Below, piece by piece: positions 17,598 to 27,312 of a stretch of 64,000 nt of DNA; within the stretch, counting starts at the first letter, position 1; each line of letters begins with the position of its first letter. Source of the DNA: Silanimonas sp044377035 (GTDB lineage Bacteria > Pseudomonadota > Gammaproteobacteria > Xanthomonadales > Xanthomonadaceae); contig NZ_JBILJW010000006.1 of the NCBI RefSeq assembly GCF_044377035.1, positions 1 to 64,000 on the forward strand, read 5' to 3'. The notes under the pieces are model-generated. The model saw only the letters and a program-made list of their open reading frames with translations, was not told where the DNA came from and made no database searches. The translations under genes and the position numbers were made by a program.

Positions 17598-18352
17598 GCG
17601 CGCAGGCCACATCGCTGTTTCGCCTTCAGGCCATCGAGACCGGGCACGCGCTGTTGCAGGTCTGGCGCCTGCCGGCTTTCAGCGTGCCGACGTTGCTGTT
17701 CCCGCTGATGTTCTATGCGCTGTTCGGCCTGCTGCTGCCATCGAAGACCGGGAACGCCGCGCCGGCGCACTACCTGCTTGCCACCTACGGCGCCTTCGCC
17801 GTGATCGGGCCGGCGCTGTTCGGATTCGGCGTTGGTCTGGCCCTCGACGAGGAGATGGGCTGGCTGCGCCTGAAGCGCGTGTCGCCCATGCCGATGGCGG
17901 TGCACTTCATCGCCCGCGTGCTTACCAGCATGGTGTTCGCGCTCGCCGTGGTGCTGGCGCTCAGCGCCCTCGCGGCGTTGGCCGGCGGCGTCAGGCTGGA
18001 GGCGTGGCGATGGCTGCTGCTGTGGGTGACGCTGACGCTCGGGGCCTTGCCGTTCTGCGCGATGGGGCTGCTGATCGGTTCGCTGGTGCCCGCGCGCGGG
18101 GCCGTCGCCGTGGTGAACCTCGTGTACCTGCCAATGTCGGTGCTCTCCGGCCTGTGGTTCCCGATCACGATGTTCCCCGAGGTGATGCAGCGCTTCGCCC
18201 TGGTGCTGCCCGCCTTCCACCTCGGCGATCTCGCCCTCACCATCGTTGGCCTGCGTGGCGCGAACGTGCCGCTGGGCATCGCCGCACTCGTCGGTTCGGG
18301 TGTGCTCTTCATCGCGCTGGCGCTGGCCGTGCAGCGTCGGCGCGCCCGCTAG
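17594..18352 (+). CDS. ABC-2 type exporter permease
   Basis: 252 residues with six hydrophobic segments and the ABC-2 C-terminal motif VYLPMSVLSGLWFPITMFPEVM. ATG overlaps the ATPase stop by 4 bases (ATGA). It forms the membrane part of the exporter with the preceding ATPase. The substrate is unknown. Confidence 0.88.
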   Translation: MSAQATSLFRLQAIETGHALLQVWRLPAFSVPTLLFPLMFYALFGLLLPSKTGNAAPAHYLLATYGAFAVIGPALFGFGVGLALDEEMGWLRLKRVSPMPMAVHFIARVLTSMVFALAVVLALSALAALAGGVRLEAWRWLLLWVTLTLGALPFCAMGLLIGSLVPARGAVAVVNLVYLPMSVLSGLWFPITMFPEVMQRFALVLPAFHLGDLALTIVGLRGANVPLGIAALVGSGVLFIALALAVQRRRAR

Positions 18353-18362
18353 ACTGGCCGCC

Positions 18363-19532
<1,170 letters not shown>

Positions 19533-19541
19533 CGTCGCGGG

Positions 19542-20147
19542 ATGATCCGCATCGTCCTCGCCGAAGACCAAGCCCTGCTGCGCGGCGCCCTGGCCGGCCT
19601 GCTCGCCCTTGAATCCGATATCGACGTCGTCGCCGAGGCCGGCGATGGCGACAGTGCGTGGAAGGCCGTGCAGCAGCACCAGCCCGACCTGCTGCTCACC
19701 GACATCGAGATGCCCGGCCTCACCGGCCTCGACCTCGCCGCCAAGGTGCAGGAGGCGAAGCTCGCCACCCGCGTCGTCATCGTCACTACCTTCGCCCGCG
19801 GCGGCTACCTGCGCCGCGCGCTCGACGCCGGCGTGCGTGGCTACCTGCTGAAGGACGCGCCCGTCGACAAGCTGGCGCAGGCACTGCGCGACGTCCATCG
19901 CGGCGGCCGCGCCATCGCGCCCGAGCTTGCCGTTGACGCCTGGCGCGAAGAGGTGGATCCGCTGACCGACCGCGAACGCGCCGTGTTGCGCCTTGCGGGT
20001 GACGGCCTCAGCTCGCAGGACATCGCCGAGAAGCTGCACCTCTCGAACGGCACCGTGCGCAACTACCTCAGCGAGGCGATCGGCAAGCTCGGCGCCGCGA
20101 ACCGCGTCGAAGCGCATCGGCTCGCGCGGCAGAAAGGCTGGCTGTAG
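19542..20147 (+). CDS. NarL/DesR-type response regulator
   Basis: 201 residues: receiver domain (1-120) with phospho-acceptor D54 in LLLTDIEMPG, conserved lysine in GYLLKD, and a C-terminal LuxR-type helix-turn-helix (about 138-195: LTDRERAVLRLAGDGLSSQ, then SNGTVRNYLSEAI). Cognate partner of the preceding kinase; expected to control the exporter genes. It is last in the four-gene unit and ends 24 bases from a convergent gene. Confidence 0.92.
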   Translation: MIRIVLAEDQALLRGALAGLLALESDIDVVAEAGDGDSAWKAVQQHQPDLLLTDIEMPGLTGLDLAAKVQEAKLATRVVIVTTFARGGYLRRALDAGVRGYLLKDAPVDKLAQALRDVHRGGRAIAPELAVDAWREEVDPLTDRERAVLRLAGDGLSSQDIAEKLHLSNGTVRNYLSEAIGKLGAANRVEAHRLARQKGWL

Positions 20148-20171
20148 CGGCGCGGCGACGCGCGCCCGCCG

Positions 20172-21212
20172 TCAGCGCGGGAACACCACCACGTGGGCGA
20201 GGTCCGGGCGCACCTGGACGCGCTCGCCGATGGCGAAGCGGCGGTGGCTGGGCGCGAGGGCGCTGAGCTCGGTGCCGTCGTCGAGGCGCAGGCGATGGAG
20301 CGAGTCCGCGCCGTGGAAGGTGATGTCGACGACCACGGCCGGCGTGTCGCCCTCGCCGACGAGGACATCGTCCGGACGCAGAAGCAGCAGGCCTTCGCGG
20401 CCAGCATCGACGGGCAGGGCATCAGCGGGGCGCGGCACGGCCAGCGGGCCGAACGGGGAGTCCACGCGGTCCGCGTCGAGCCAGCGCACCGGCAACAGGC
20501 GGCCGTCGCCGACGAAACGGGCCACCTCGGCGCTGGCCGGACGGTGGTAGAGCTCGTAGCCCGGCGACCATTGCGCCAGCCGGCCGTCGAGCATCACGCC
20601 TACGGTGTCGGCGAAGGCGAAGGCTTCGTCCTGGTCGTGCGTGACGAGCAGCGCCGCCGTGCCTTCCGACTTCAGGAGCGCCCGGAGTTCATCGCGCAGC
20701 TTCGGGCGCAGATCGGCGTCGAGGCTGGAGAGCGGTTCGTCGAGCAGCAGCAGGTCGGGTTTCGGCGCCAGCGAGCGGGCCAGGGCTACGCGCTGCTGTT
20801 GCCCTCCGGAGAGTTCATGGGGATGGCGCGCGCCGAGGCCATCGAGGCCAGTGCGCGCCAGCAGATCGGCTACGCGGGCCTCGCGCTCTGCCCGAGGCCA
20901 CGCTGAGAGGCCGAAGCCCACGTTCCCCGCCACGTCGAGGTGGGGAAACAGCGCGAGGTCCTGGAACACGAAGCCGACGCCGCGCTTCTCCGGCTTGAGG
21001 CCGGCGGCGTCGGTGCCGCGAAGGCGCACCACGCCCGCTTCGGCCGCGTGCAGGCCGGCGATCACGCGCAACAAGGTGGTCTTGCCGGTGCCCGAGGGCC
21101 CGAGGAGCGCGGCGATGCCGCCGCGCGCCAGTTCGAACGACACGCCCCCGAAAACGCGCCGGCCGCCGTGGGCGGCGGCCAGCGATTCGATCGAGAGCAG
21201 CGCTTCCGCCAT
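20172..21212 (-). CDS. orphan ABC transporter ATPase, FbpC/PotA-like
   Basis: 346 residues: Walker A GPSGTGKTT (38-46), signature LSGGQQQR, Walker B LLLLDEPLSSLD, H-loop VTHDQDEAF, then a C-terminal TOBE-like domain (about 240-346). This is the type that powers iron, molybdate or polyamine importers. No permease or binding protein is nearby. The ATG overlaps the sodB stop by one base (TGATG), so it is translated with sodB. A link to iron supply for the superoxide dismutase is an attractive guess but only that. Confidence 0.85.
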   Translation of the reverse strand: MAEALLSIESLAAAHGGRRVFGGVSFELARGGIAALLGPSGTGKTTLLRVIAGLHAAEAGVVRLRGTDAAGLKPEKRGVGFVFQDLALFPHLDVAGNVGFGLSAWPRAEREARVADLLARTGLDGLGARHPHELSGGQQQRVALARSLAPKPDLLLLDEPLSSLDADLRPKLRDELRALLKSEGTAALLVTHDQDEAFAFADTVGVMLDGRLAQWSPGYELYHRPASAEVARFVGDGRLLPVRWLDADRVDSPFGPLAVPRPADALPVDAGREGLLLLRPDDVLVGEGDTPAVVVDITFHGADSLHRLRLDDGTELSALAPSHRRFAIGERVQVRPDLAHVVVFPR

Positions 21213-21790
21213 CAGCGCATCTGGCTGGCGACGAAGTCCCAGTTGACGAGGTTCCAGAACGCCTCGACGTACTTGGCGCGGGCGTTGCGGTAGTCGACGT
21301 AGTAGGCGTGCTCCCACACGTCGCAGGTCAGCAGCGCGGTGTCGTTGCCCGTCAGCGGGGTGGCCGCGTTCGAGGTCGAGACCAGGGCCAGCGTGCCGTC
21401 CGGACGCTGCACCAGCCAGGCCCAACCCGAGCCGAAGGTGGTGAGTGCGGTCTGGGTGAACTGTTCCTTGAAGGCCGCGAACGAGCCGAAGGCCGCGTTG
21501 ATGGCCTCGGCCAGCTTGCCCTTGGGCTCGCCACCACCGGCAGGCTTCAGGCAGTTCCAGTAGAAGGTGTGGTTCCACACCTGCGCGGCGTTGTTGAACA
21601 TGCCGCCCTGCGACTTGCGGATGATGGCCTCGAGGTCGAGGGCTTCGAACTCCGTGCCGGCGATCTGCTTGTTGAGGTTGTCCACGTAGGTCTGGTGGTG
21701 CTTGCCGTAGTGGAAGTCGATCGTCTCGGCCGAGATGTGCGGGGCGAGGGCGTCGCGGGCGTAGGGCAGGGCGGGCAGGGTGATGGCCAT
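21212..21790 (-). CDS. sodB: superoxide dismutase (Fe type)
   Basis: 192 residues; converts superoxide to oxygen and peroxide in the cytoplasm. Metal ligands fit the family: histidines in HYGKHHQTY and VWNHTFYW, and Asp/His in DVWEHAYYVDY. Features around AAQVWNHTFYWNCLKP and FGSGWAWL fit iron enzymes rather than manganese ones. Length is normal. It is transcribed away from grxD through a shared short promoter region. Confidence 0.93.
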   Translation of the reverse strand: MAITLPALPYARDALAPHISAETIDFHYGKHHQTYVDNLNKQIAGTEFEALDLEAIIRKSQGGMFNNAAQVWNHTFYWNCLKPAGGGEPKGKLAEAINAAFGSFAAFKEQFTQTALTTFGSGWAWLVQRPDGTLALVSTSNAATPLTGNDTALLTCDVWEHAYYVDYRNARAKYVEAFWNLVNWDFVASQMR

Positions 21791-21843
21791 GGGGCTCTCC
21801 GTGGGGATGGCGAACGGGCGATGCGACGGCGGGACCATCGCAA

Positions 21844-21861
21844 GGGCTAGAATTGTAGCCC
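21844..21861. promoter_or_regulatory. palindromic shared -10 region between sodB and grxD
   Basis: A perfect inverted repeat GGGCTA-N6-TAGCCC contains TAGAAT on the plus strand (21848-21853) and TACAAT on the minus strand (21857-21852), each a 5/6 match to the -10 consensus, pointing at grxD and sodB respectively. No good -35 is seen on either side. It may be a bidirectional promoter, possibly with a regulator that binds the palindrome. Confidence 0.4.
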
Positions 21862-21910
21862 TGCGGCACCGTCCCACGGTGCCAGCGTCGTGAAACCAGC
21901 GAGGAATCCC

Positions 21911-22231
21911 ATGGCGGCGATGGAGCGGATCAAGGCCCAGCTCGAGGCCCATCCGATCGTGCTCTTCATGAAAGGCACGCCCGAGGTGCCGATGTGCGGC
22001 TATTCGAAGCGCGCCGTCGATGCCTTGCGCGCGGCGGGCGCCACGCGCCTGCACACCGTCAACGTCATGGCGGATCCCGAGATCCGGGCCAACCTGCCGC
22101 GCTATGCCGACTGGCCGACCTTCCCGCAGCTGTTCGTGCAGGGCGAGCTGATCGGTGGTGCCGACATCGTGGCCGAGCTGGCCGAGGCCGGCGAGTTGGC
22201 GCGCATCGTTGCCGAGGCCGAGGCCGCATGA
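21911..22231 (+). CDS. grxD: monothiol glutaredoxin
   Basis: 106 residues, single glutaredoxin domain with the monothiol motif CGYS (CGFS in E. coli Grx4) in GTPEVPMCGYSKRAV, and the WPTFPQLFVQGELIGGADI segment that binds glutathione. Such proteins carry or deliver [2Fe-2S] clusters. The ATG at 21911 is preceded by GAGG at 21901-21904; a GTG seven codons upstream is less likely. Four bases overlap the next gene. Confidence 0.92.
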   Translation: MAAMERIKAQLEAHPIVLFMKGTPEVPMCGYSKRAVDALRAAGATRLHTVNVMADPEIRANLPRYADWPTFPQLFVQGELIGGADIVAELAEAGELARIVAEAEAA

Positions 22232-22995
22232 GCGAGTTCGTCGCCTTCCCGACCGTGGCTCCGCGCCCCCTGAAGGACCGTGTGATCCTCGTCACCGGCG
22301 CCCACGGCGGACTTGGCGCGGAAGCCGCGAAGGCCTGCGCGCAGGCCGGCGCGACGGTGGTGCTGCTCGGCCGCAAGGTGCCGAAACTCGGCCGGGTCTA
22401 CGACGCGATCAAGGCCCTCGGCCCCGAGCCCGCGCTGTATCCGATGGACCTCGCCGGCGCCGACCCTTCCGATTTCGAAACCCTGGCCGACACCGTTGCC
22501 CGTGAACTGGGGCGGCTCGACGGCGTACTCCATTGCGCCGCCGATTTCGCTGGCCTCACGCCGCTGGAAAACACCCCGCCCGAGCAGTTCGCCCGCCAGG
22601 TGCAGGTCAACCTCAACGCCCGCTGGTTCCTCACCCAGGCCTGCCTGCCGCTGTTGCGGAAGTCCCCCGATGCCGCGGTGGTCTTCGTGCTCGACGACCC
22701 GGCCCGCGTGCTGCGGCCTTATTGGGGGGCTTACGGCCTCACCCAGCTGGCGGGCGAGGGCCTCGTGCGGATGCTCCACGCCGAGACCGACACCACCACC
22801 GTGCGCGTCAGTGGCCTGCGCCCCGGCCCGATGAAGACGCCGCTGCGCAGCCGCGCCTTCGTCGACGAGGCCATGTTGCGCGTGCCCGGCCCCGAGGCCT
22901 ACGCCGCTGCCTGCGTGATGCTGCTTTCCGCGGAGGGCGCCGCGCATCGCGGCAGCGTCCACGCGCCCACCGCCGCCGAGACGGCCACCGCCTGA
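22228..22995 (+). CDS. SDR-family protein (YciK-like) lacking the usual catalytic residues
   Basis: 255 residues with a Rossmann fold: TGAHGGLGAEAA cofactor loop (about residues 22-33) and a conserved Asp in the PMDLAG region. It aligns with the YciK group, but the catalytic serine position reads LDD (155-157) and the YxxxK motif reads YGLTQ (Y169, Q173), so the lysine is missing. It may be inactive, bind a cofactor for regulation, or use an altered mechanism. The ATG overlaps grxD by 4 bases, so the two are co-translated. Confidence 0.8.
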   Translation: MSEFVAFPTVAPRPLKDRVILVTGAHGGLGAEAAKACAQAGATVVLLGRKVPKLGRVYDAIKALGPEPALYPMDLAGADPSDFETLADTVARELGRLDGVLHCAADFAGLTPLENTPPEQFARQVQVNLNARWFLTQACLPLLRKSPDAAVVFVLDDPARVLRPYWGAYGLTQLAGEGLVRMLHAETDTTTVRVSGLRPGPMKTPLRSRAFVDEAMLRVPGPEAYAAACVMLLSAEGAAHRGSVHAPTAAETATA

Positions 22996-23002
22996 GACCG
23001 CC

Positions 23003-23608
23003 ATGCAGGATTCCAGCCTCCTCGCCGCCGCCATCCTGCTGTTCCTGATCCTCGACCCGCTGGGCAACGTCCCGGTCTTCCTGAGCCTGCTGAAGCCGGT
23101 GCCCGAGCACCGCCGGCGCCGGGTGCTGGCCCGCGAGCTGGTGATCGCCCTCGGCGTGCTGTTCCTGTTCCTGTTCTGCGGCCGCTACATCCTGGAGTTC
23201 ATCAGCCTGCGGCAGGAGTCGGTGAGCATCGCCGGCGGCATCATCCTGTTCCTGATCGGCTTGAAGATGATCTTCCCGGCCCCCGAGGGCATCTTCGGCG
23301 ACACGCCGGAGGGCGAGCCCTTCATCGTGCCCATGGCCGTGCCCCTGGTGGCCGGTCCCTCGGGCATGGCGGCCGTCATGCTGATGGGCTCTAAGGAGCC
23401 GGACCGCCTGCTGGACTGGAGCCTGGCCCTGCTGATCGCCTGGGCGGCCACGGCGGCCATCCTGTTCTCGGCCACCAAGCTGTACCGCCTGCTCGGACCC
23501 CGGGCCCTGACCGCCCTCGAGCGACTGATGGGCATGGTGCTGGTGGCCATTTCCGTTCAGATGACCCTCGACGGGATCGCCGCCTATCTGGGCCGCGCCG
23601 GCGGGTGA
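23003..23608 (+). CDS. MarC family integral membrane protein
   Basis: 201 residues with six membrane segments; opens with LLFLILDPLGNVPVFLSLL, the hallmark of the MarC/UPF0056 family, and contains FLIGLKMIFP and PLVAGPSGMAAVMLMG. The family is widespread and was once linked to multiple antibiotic resistance, a link later withdrawn; its function is unknown. It starts 7 bases after the SDR gene, as the last member of the grxD unit. Confidence 0.88.
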   Translation: MQDSSLLAAAILLFLILDPLGNVPVFLSLLKPVPEHRRRRVLARELVIALGVLFLFLFCGRYILEFISLRQESVSIAGGIILFLIGLKMIFPAPEGIFGDTPEGEPFIVPMAVPLVAGPSGMAAVMLMGSKEPDRLLDWSLALLIAWAATAAILFSATKLYRLLGPRALTALERLMGMVLVAISVQMTLDGIAAYLGRAGG

Positions 23609-23669
23609 TAACCCGCCCCGAACGACGGTCGCCGCGCGCCCCGCGGCGTCTCGCCGTTCAGTGAGATGA

Positions 23670-23687
23670 CAGTCATCGAAACGTCAT
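23670..23687 (+). promoter_or_regulatory. Pho-box-like direct repeat, upstream copy
   Basis: CAGTCAT-CGAA-ACGTCAT: two 7-base units 11 bases apart, matching the PhoB half-site CTGTCAT at 6/7 and 5/7. A weak -10 (TACGCT, 23698-23703) stands 10 bases downstream, the normal spacing. The first part also lies in a GATGAC-A-GTCATC palindrome (23665-23677). Confidence 0.45.
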
Positions 23688-23709
23688 CTGGTCTCATTAC
23701 GCTGTTAAA

Positions 23710-23727
23710 CTGTCGTTAGGCTGTCAT
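23710..23727 (+). promoter_or_regulatory. Pho-box-like direct repeat, downstream copy
   Basis: CTGTCGT-TAGG-CTGTCAT: two 7-base units with a 4-base spacer, matching the PhoB half-site at 6/7 and 7/7. It begins exactly 40 bases after the upstream copy, about four helical turns. It lies 138 bases before the ATG of the Oar-like receptor, the only gene it could control on this strand. Confidence 0.55.
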
Positions 23728-23864
23728 TGCCCATCCGAAGCCCGTCAGCAGCCGACGGCGGCCACAGCGAAGTCCTTCGCCGCATCGCGGCGGAACTCGT
23801 CATCCGGGGCGGCACGTGCCGCCATCGTCTGTCTCCGCAAGAAAAAACCAGAGCAGGTCCACAC

Positions 23865-26800
23865 ATGAATTATCGCAGCAAGGTGCGCTACTCGAAGCTC
23901 GCGCTCGGCTTGGCCATCGCCCTCGCCTCGGCGCCCGCCATGGCGCAGAACACGACCGCCAACATTGGCGGCCGCGTCACCGCGGCCAACGAGGCGATCG
24001 TCGCCGGTGCACAGGTCACGATCACGCACGTGCCGTCGGGCACGGTCTCGCAGGCCACGACCGACGCCAACGGCCGCTATGCCGCCCGCGGCCTCCGCGT
24101 CGGTGGCCCGTACCTCGTGACCATCACGAAGGACGGCCAGACCGAAACCATCGAGAATGTGTTCCTGCAGCTCGCCGAGACCACGCAGGTCAACGCCGAG
24201 ATCGGCCAGGCCGAAGCCACGCTCGACACCGTCGAAGTGACCGCCGACAACCTCGGCTACTCGGTGTTCAGCTCGACCGCCGTCGGCGCCGGCACCACCG
24301 TCTCGCGCGAGCAGCTCGAGACCTTCGCCTCGATCCAGCGCAGCCTGCAGGATTACGCGCGCCTCGACCCGCGCATCTCGCAGACGGACAAGGAGCGCGG
24401 TGAGATCTCGGCCGGTGGCCAGAACACCCGCTTCAACAGCATCACCGTCGACGGCCTGAGCATCTCCGACTCGTTCGGCCTCGAAGCCAACAACCTGCCC
24501 ACGATCAAGCAGCCGATCTCGATCGACGCCATCGAGGAAGTGCAGGTCAACATCTCGAACTACGACGTGACGCAGCGCGGCTACACCGGCGCGAACATCA
24601 ACGCCGTCACCAAGTCGGGCACCAACGACTTCCGCGGCAGCGTCTACTACGTGTTCCGCGACGACAAGCTGTCGGGCGACCGCTACACCGCCTCGACCGA
24701 CACGTACTTCGCTCCGCCGCCGTCGGAAGACACCACCGCCGGCTTCACCTTCGGTGGCCCGATCCTGAAGGATCGCCTGTTCTTCTTCGCCACCTACGAA
24801 GACACCAAGTCGACCCGCGTCGGCACCGAGTTCGTGCCGCTGGGCGCCAACGGCAGCCAGGTGTTCATCACCCCGGCCCAGATCGACGCCGTCCGCAGCC
24901 TGGCCCAGAGCCGCTACGGCATCGACATCGGCGCGGTGAACGCGCCGTCGCAGGTCGAGCTGACCGTCGAGGACATCCTCCTCAAGCTCGACTGGAACAT
25001 CACCGACAACCACCGCGCCAACTTCCGCTACACCAAGACGGAAGAAAGCAACCCGATCTTCCCGGGCTTCAACACCACCAATCTCAGCCTGACCTCGCAT
25101 TGGTACGCGCAGGACAAGACCATTGAAGCCTGGACGGCGCAGTGGTTCGGCGACTGGTCGGACAACTTCTCGACCGAGCTGCGCGCCTCGCGCCGCGAGT
25201 ACTTCAGCGAGCCGATCAACAACAGCAACCTGCCGCAGATCGCCGTCCGCTTCCAGGGCGGCACGCCGCCGGCGGGCGTCAATGGCGGCAACCGCTTCCT
25301 GAACTTCGGTACCGAGCGCAGCCGCCACTTCAACCAGCTCGGCACCACCTCGGACGAGCTGTACTTCGCCGGCAACCTGTTCATGGGCGACCATGAGCTG
25401 AAGTTCGGCGTCGACTGGTCGAACCTCGACGTGTTCAACGCCTTCCTGCAGGACACGCGCGGCAACTACACCTTCGGCTGCCTCACGACCGCGGAGTGCG
25501 CCAACAGCTTCGAGTCGGGCCGCCCGCTCAACTACTCGGTGCAGGTCGGTCGTCCGGGCTTCGCCGTGGCTGACGGCGCCGCCAACTGGGAACTCGAGAA
25601 CTTCGGCGCGTTCATCCAGGACACCTGGGCTGTCAACTACAACCTGACCATCGTTGCGGGCTTCCGCGTCGACCTCACCGGCATGCCGGCGTCGCCGGCG
25701 TTCAACGCCGCGGCCGCCGCTCCGATCGGCCCGACCGTCGTCACCTCGGGCCGTCCGCGCGCCACCGGTGGCTTCGGCCGCAACAACAGCAACACGCTGG
25801 ACAGCGAGATCCTCTGGCAGCCGCGCGTGGGCTTCAACTACACCTTCGACAGCGACCGTCCGACCCAGCTGCGCGGCGGCGTGGGCCTGTTCCAGGGCGG
25901 CGCGGCCAATGTGTGGCTGTCGAACCCGTACTCGAACACCGGCGTCGTGACCCAGGTCATCGGTTGCGGCATCACCGGCTTCGCGGCCTGCCCGACCACC
26001 GGCACCGGCATCTTCACGCCGAACACCGGCGCGCAGCCGACGAGCTTCGCCGGCGCGGTGCCGGCTTCGAACGTCGACTTCCTGGACGAGAACCTCGATC
26101 AGCCGTCGGTGTGGAAGGCCAACCTCGCGCTCGAGCATGAGCTGCCGTGGTGGGGCGCCGTGCTGTCGGCCGAAGCGATCTTCACCCAGGTGGAAGACGG
26201 CTTCTACTACGACCACATCAACCTCGGCGCCCCGACGGCGACCGGCCGCGACGGCCGCCAGCTGTTCTGGAGCCCGGGTGGTTACAACACCGCCTGCTGG
26301 AACAGCAACGGTGGCTCGATCGTGGGCGGCACCTGCACCACGGCGGGCGGCGTCGTGTCGCGTTGGCAGAACAACGCCAACTTCGCCAACGTGCTCGTCG
26401 CGAAGCCGACGGACAAGGGCGGTGGCGAGAACTACACGCTGGCCATCAGCCGTGGCCGCCAGAACGACGCCTGGTCGTGGTCGGTCGCCTACAGCTACAC
26501 CGATGCCACGGAAGTCAGCCCGCTGACCTCGTCGGTCGCCAATTCCAACTGGAACGGCACCAACGTGTTCAACCCGGGTGAGAACGTCGAGAGCCGCGCG
26601 AACTACCTGATCAAGGATCGCCTGATCGCCACGCTTGGCTTCCGCCACTACTTCTTCGACGGTTACGCCACCGACTTCGGCCTGTTCTACGAAGGCCGCA
26701 AGGGCAAGCCCTACAGCTGGACCTACATCAACGACCTGAACGGCGACGGCGTGGGCGGCAACGACCTGATGTACATCCCGACCGCGTTCGGTTCGGGTGA

Positions 26801-27206
26801 GGTCGTGTTCCGCGGCGGCGCGGCGGAAGAGCAGGCGTTCTGGAACATCGTCAACCAGTACGGCCTGAACCGCTTCGCTGGCAGCGTCGTCGAGCGCAAT
26901 GTCGACTTCGCCCCGTGGGTGAACAACGTCGACATCCGCATCAGCCAGCAGCTGCCGGGCTTCATGAAGGACCACCGCACCGAGATCTCGTTCGACGTCC
27001 TCAACGTCGGCAACCTGATCAACAAGGAGTGGGGTCGCATCGAGGAAATCGGCTTCCCGCTGAACCGCAGCTTCGTGAACTACCTCGGTACGGACGCCTC
27101 GGGCCGCTACATCTACGGCCTCGGCACCTTCGAGAACGCGATCGTCCGCCAGAACCGCGGCGAGTCGCAGTGGGCGGCCCAGCTGACCCTGCGCTACCGA
27201 TTCTGA
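23865..27206 (+). CDS. Oar-like TonB-dependent receptor
   Basis: 1113 residues. Signal peptide ending near AMA-QN (27), a carboxypeptidase-regulatory-like domain (about 30-115), a plug domain (about 125-240, with NTRFNSITVDGLSI) and a long outer-membrane barrel ending in aromatic residues (LRYRF). The Oar-type layout. It should import a bulky nutrient across the outer membrane using TonB energy. Two Pho-box-like repeats upstream suggest induction by phosphate limitation, so a phosphorus-containing substrate is plausible. The ATG at 23865 is chosen because it begins the signal peptide. A strong terminator follows. Confidence 0.88.
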   Translation: MNYRSKVRYSKLALGLAIALASAPAMAQNTTANIGGRVTAANEAIVAGAQVTITHVPSGTVSQATTDANGRYAARGLRVGGPYLVTITKDGQTETIENVFLQLAETTQVNAEIGQAEATLDTVEVTADNLGYSVFSSTAVGAGTTVSREQLETFASIQRSLQDYARLDPRISQTDKERGEISAGGQNTRFNSITVDGLSISDSFGLEANNLPTIKQPISIDAIEEVQVNISNYDVTQRGYTGANINAVTKSGTNDFRGSVYYVFRDDKLSGDRYTASTDTYFAPPPSEDTTAGFTFGGPILKDRLFFFATYEDTKSTRVGTEFVPLGANGSQVFITPAQIDAVRSLAQSRYGIDIGAVNAPSQVELTVEDILLKLDWNITDNHRANFRYTKTEESNPIFPGFNTTNLSLTSHWYAQDKTIEAWTAQWFGDWSDNFSTELRASRREYFSEPINNSNLPQIAVRFQGGTPPAGVNGGNRFLNFGTERSRHFNQLGTTSDELYFAGNLFMGDHELKFGVDWSNLDVFNAFLQDTRGNYTFGCLTTAECANSFESGRPLNYSVQVGRPGFAVADGAANWELENFGAFIQDTWAVNYNLTIVAGFRVDLTGMPASPAFNAAAAAPIGPTVVTSGRPRATGGFGRNNSNTLDSEILWQPRVGFNYTFDSDRPTQLRGGVGLFQGGAANVWLSNPYSNTGVVTQVIGCGITGFAACPTTGTGIFTPNTGAQPTSFAGAVPASNVDFLDENLDQPSVWKANLALEHELPWWGAVLSAEAIFTQVEDGFYYDHINLGAPTATGRDGRQLFWSPGGYNTACWNSNGGSIVGGTCTTAGGVVSRWQNNANFANVLVAKPTDKGGGENYTLAISRGRQNDAWSWSVAYSYTDATEVSPLTSSVANSNWNGTNVFNPGENVESRANYLIKDRLIATLGFRHYFFDGYATDFGLFYEGRKGKPYSWTYINDLNGDGVGGNDLMYIPTAFGSGEVVFRGGAAEEQAFWNIVNQYGLNRFAGSVVERNVDFAPWVNNVDIRISQQLPGFMKDHRTEISFDVLNVGNLINKEWGRIEEIGFPLNRSFVNYLGTDASGRYIYGLGTFENAIVRQNRGESQWAAQLTLRYRF

Positions 27207-27227
27207 TCCATCGCTTCATCGCGTAAC

Positions 27228-27260
27228 GCAAACGGCCGGGGAAACCCGGCCGTTTGCTTT
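27228..27260 (+). terminator. strong terminator after the Oar-like receptor
   Basis: A perfect 13-bp stem (27228-27240 with 27245-27257) closed by a GAAA tetraloop and followed by TTT. Because GCAAAC precedes it, it can also act on the convergent alcohol dehydrogenase transcript, which ends at 27313. Confidence 0.85.
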
Positions 27261-27312
27261 GGTGCCGCCATCGATGCGAAGCCCGAGCGCCGCAGGGCTC
27301 CGGGCAAGCGCC

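Noticed and set aside
23745..26975. A 1076-codon open frame on the minus strand inside the Oar-like receptor
   Set aside because: Long antisense frames are expected opposite GC-rich coding DNA; its translation is low complexity (Arg, Val, Glu, Ala rich) and matches no family, while the plus-strand frame has a signal peptide, plug and barrel.
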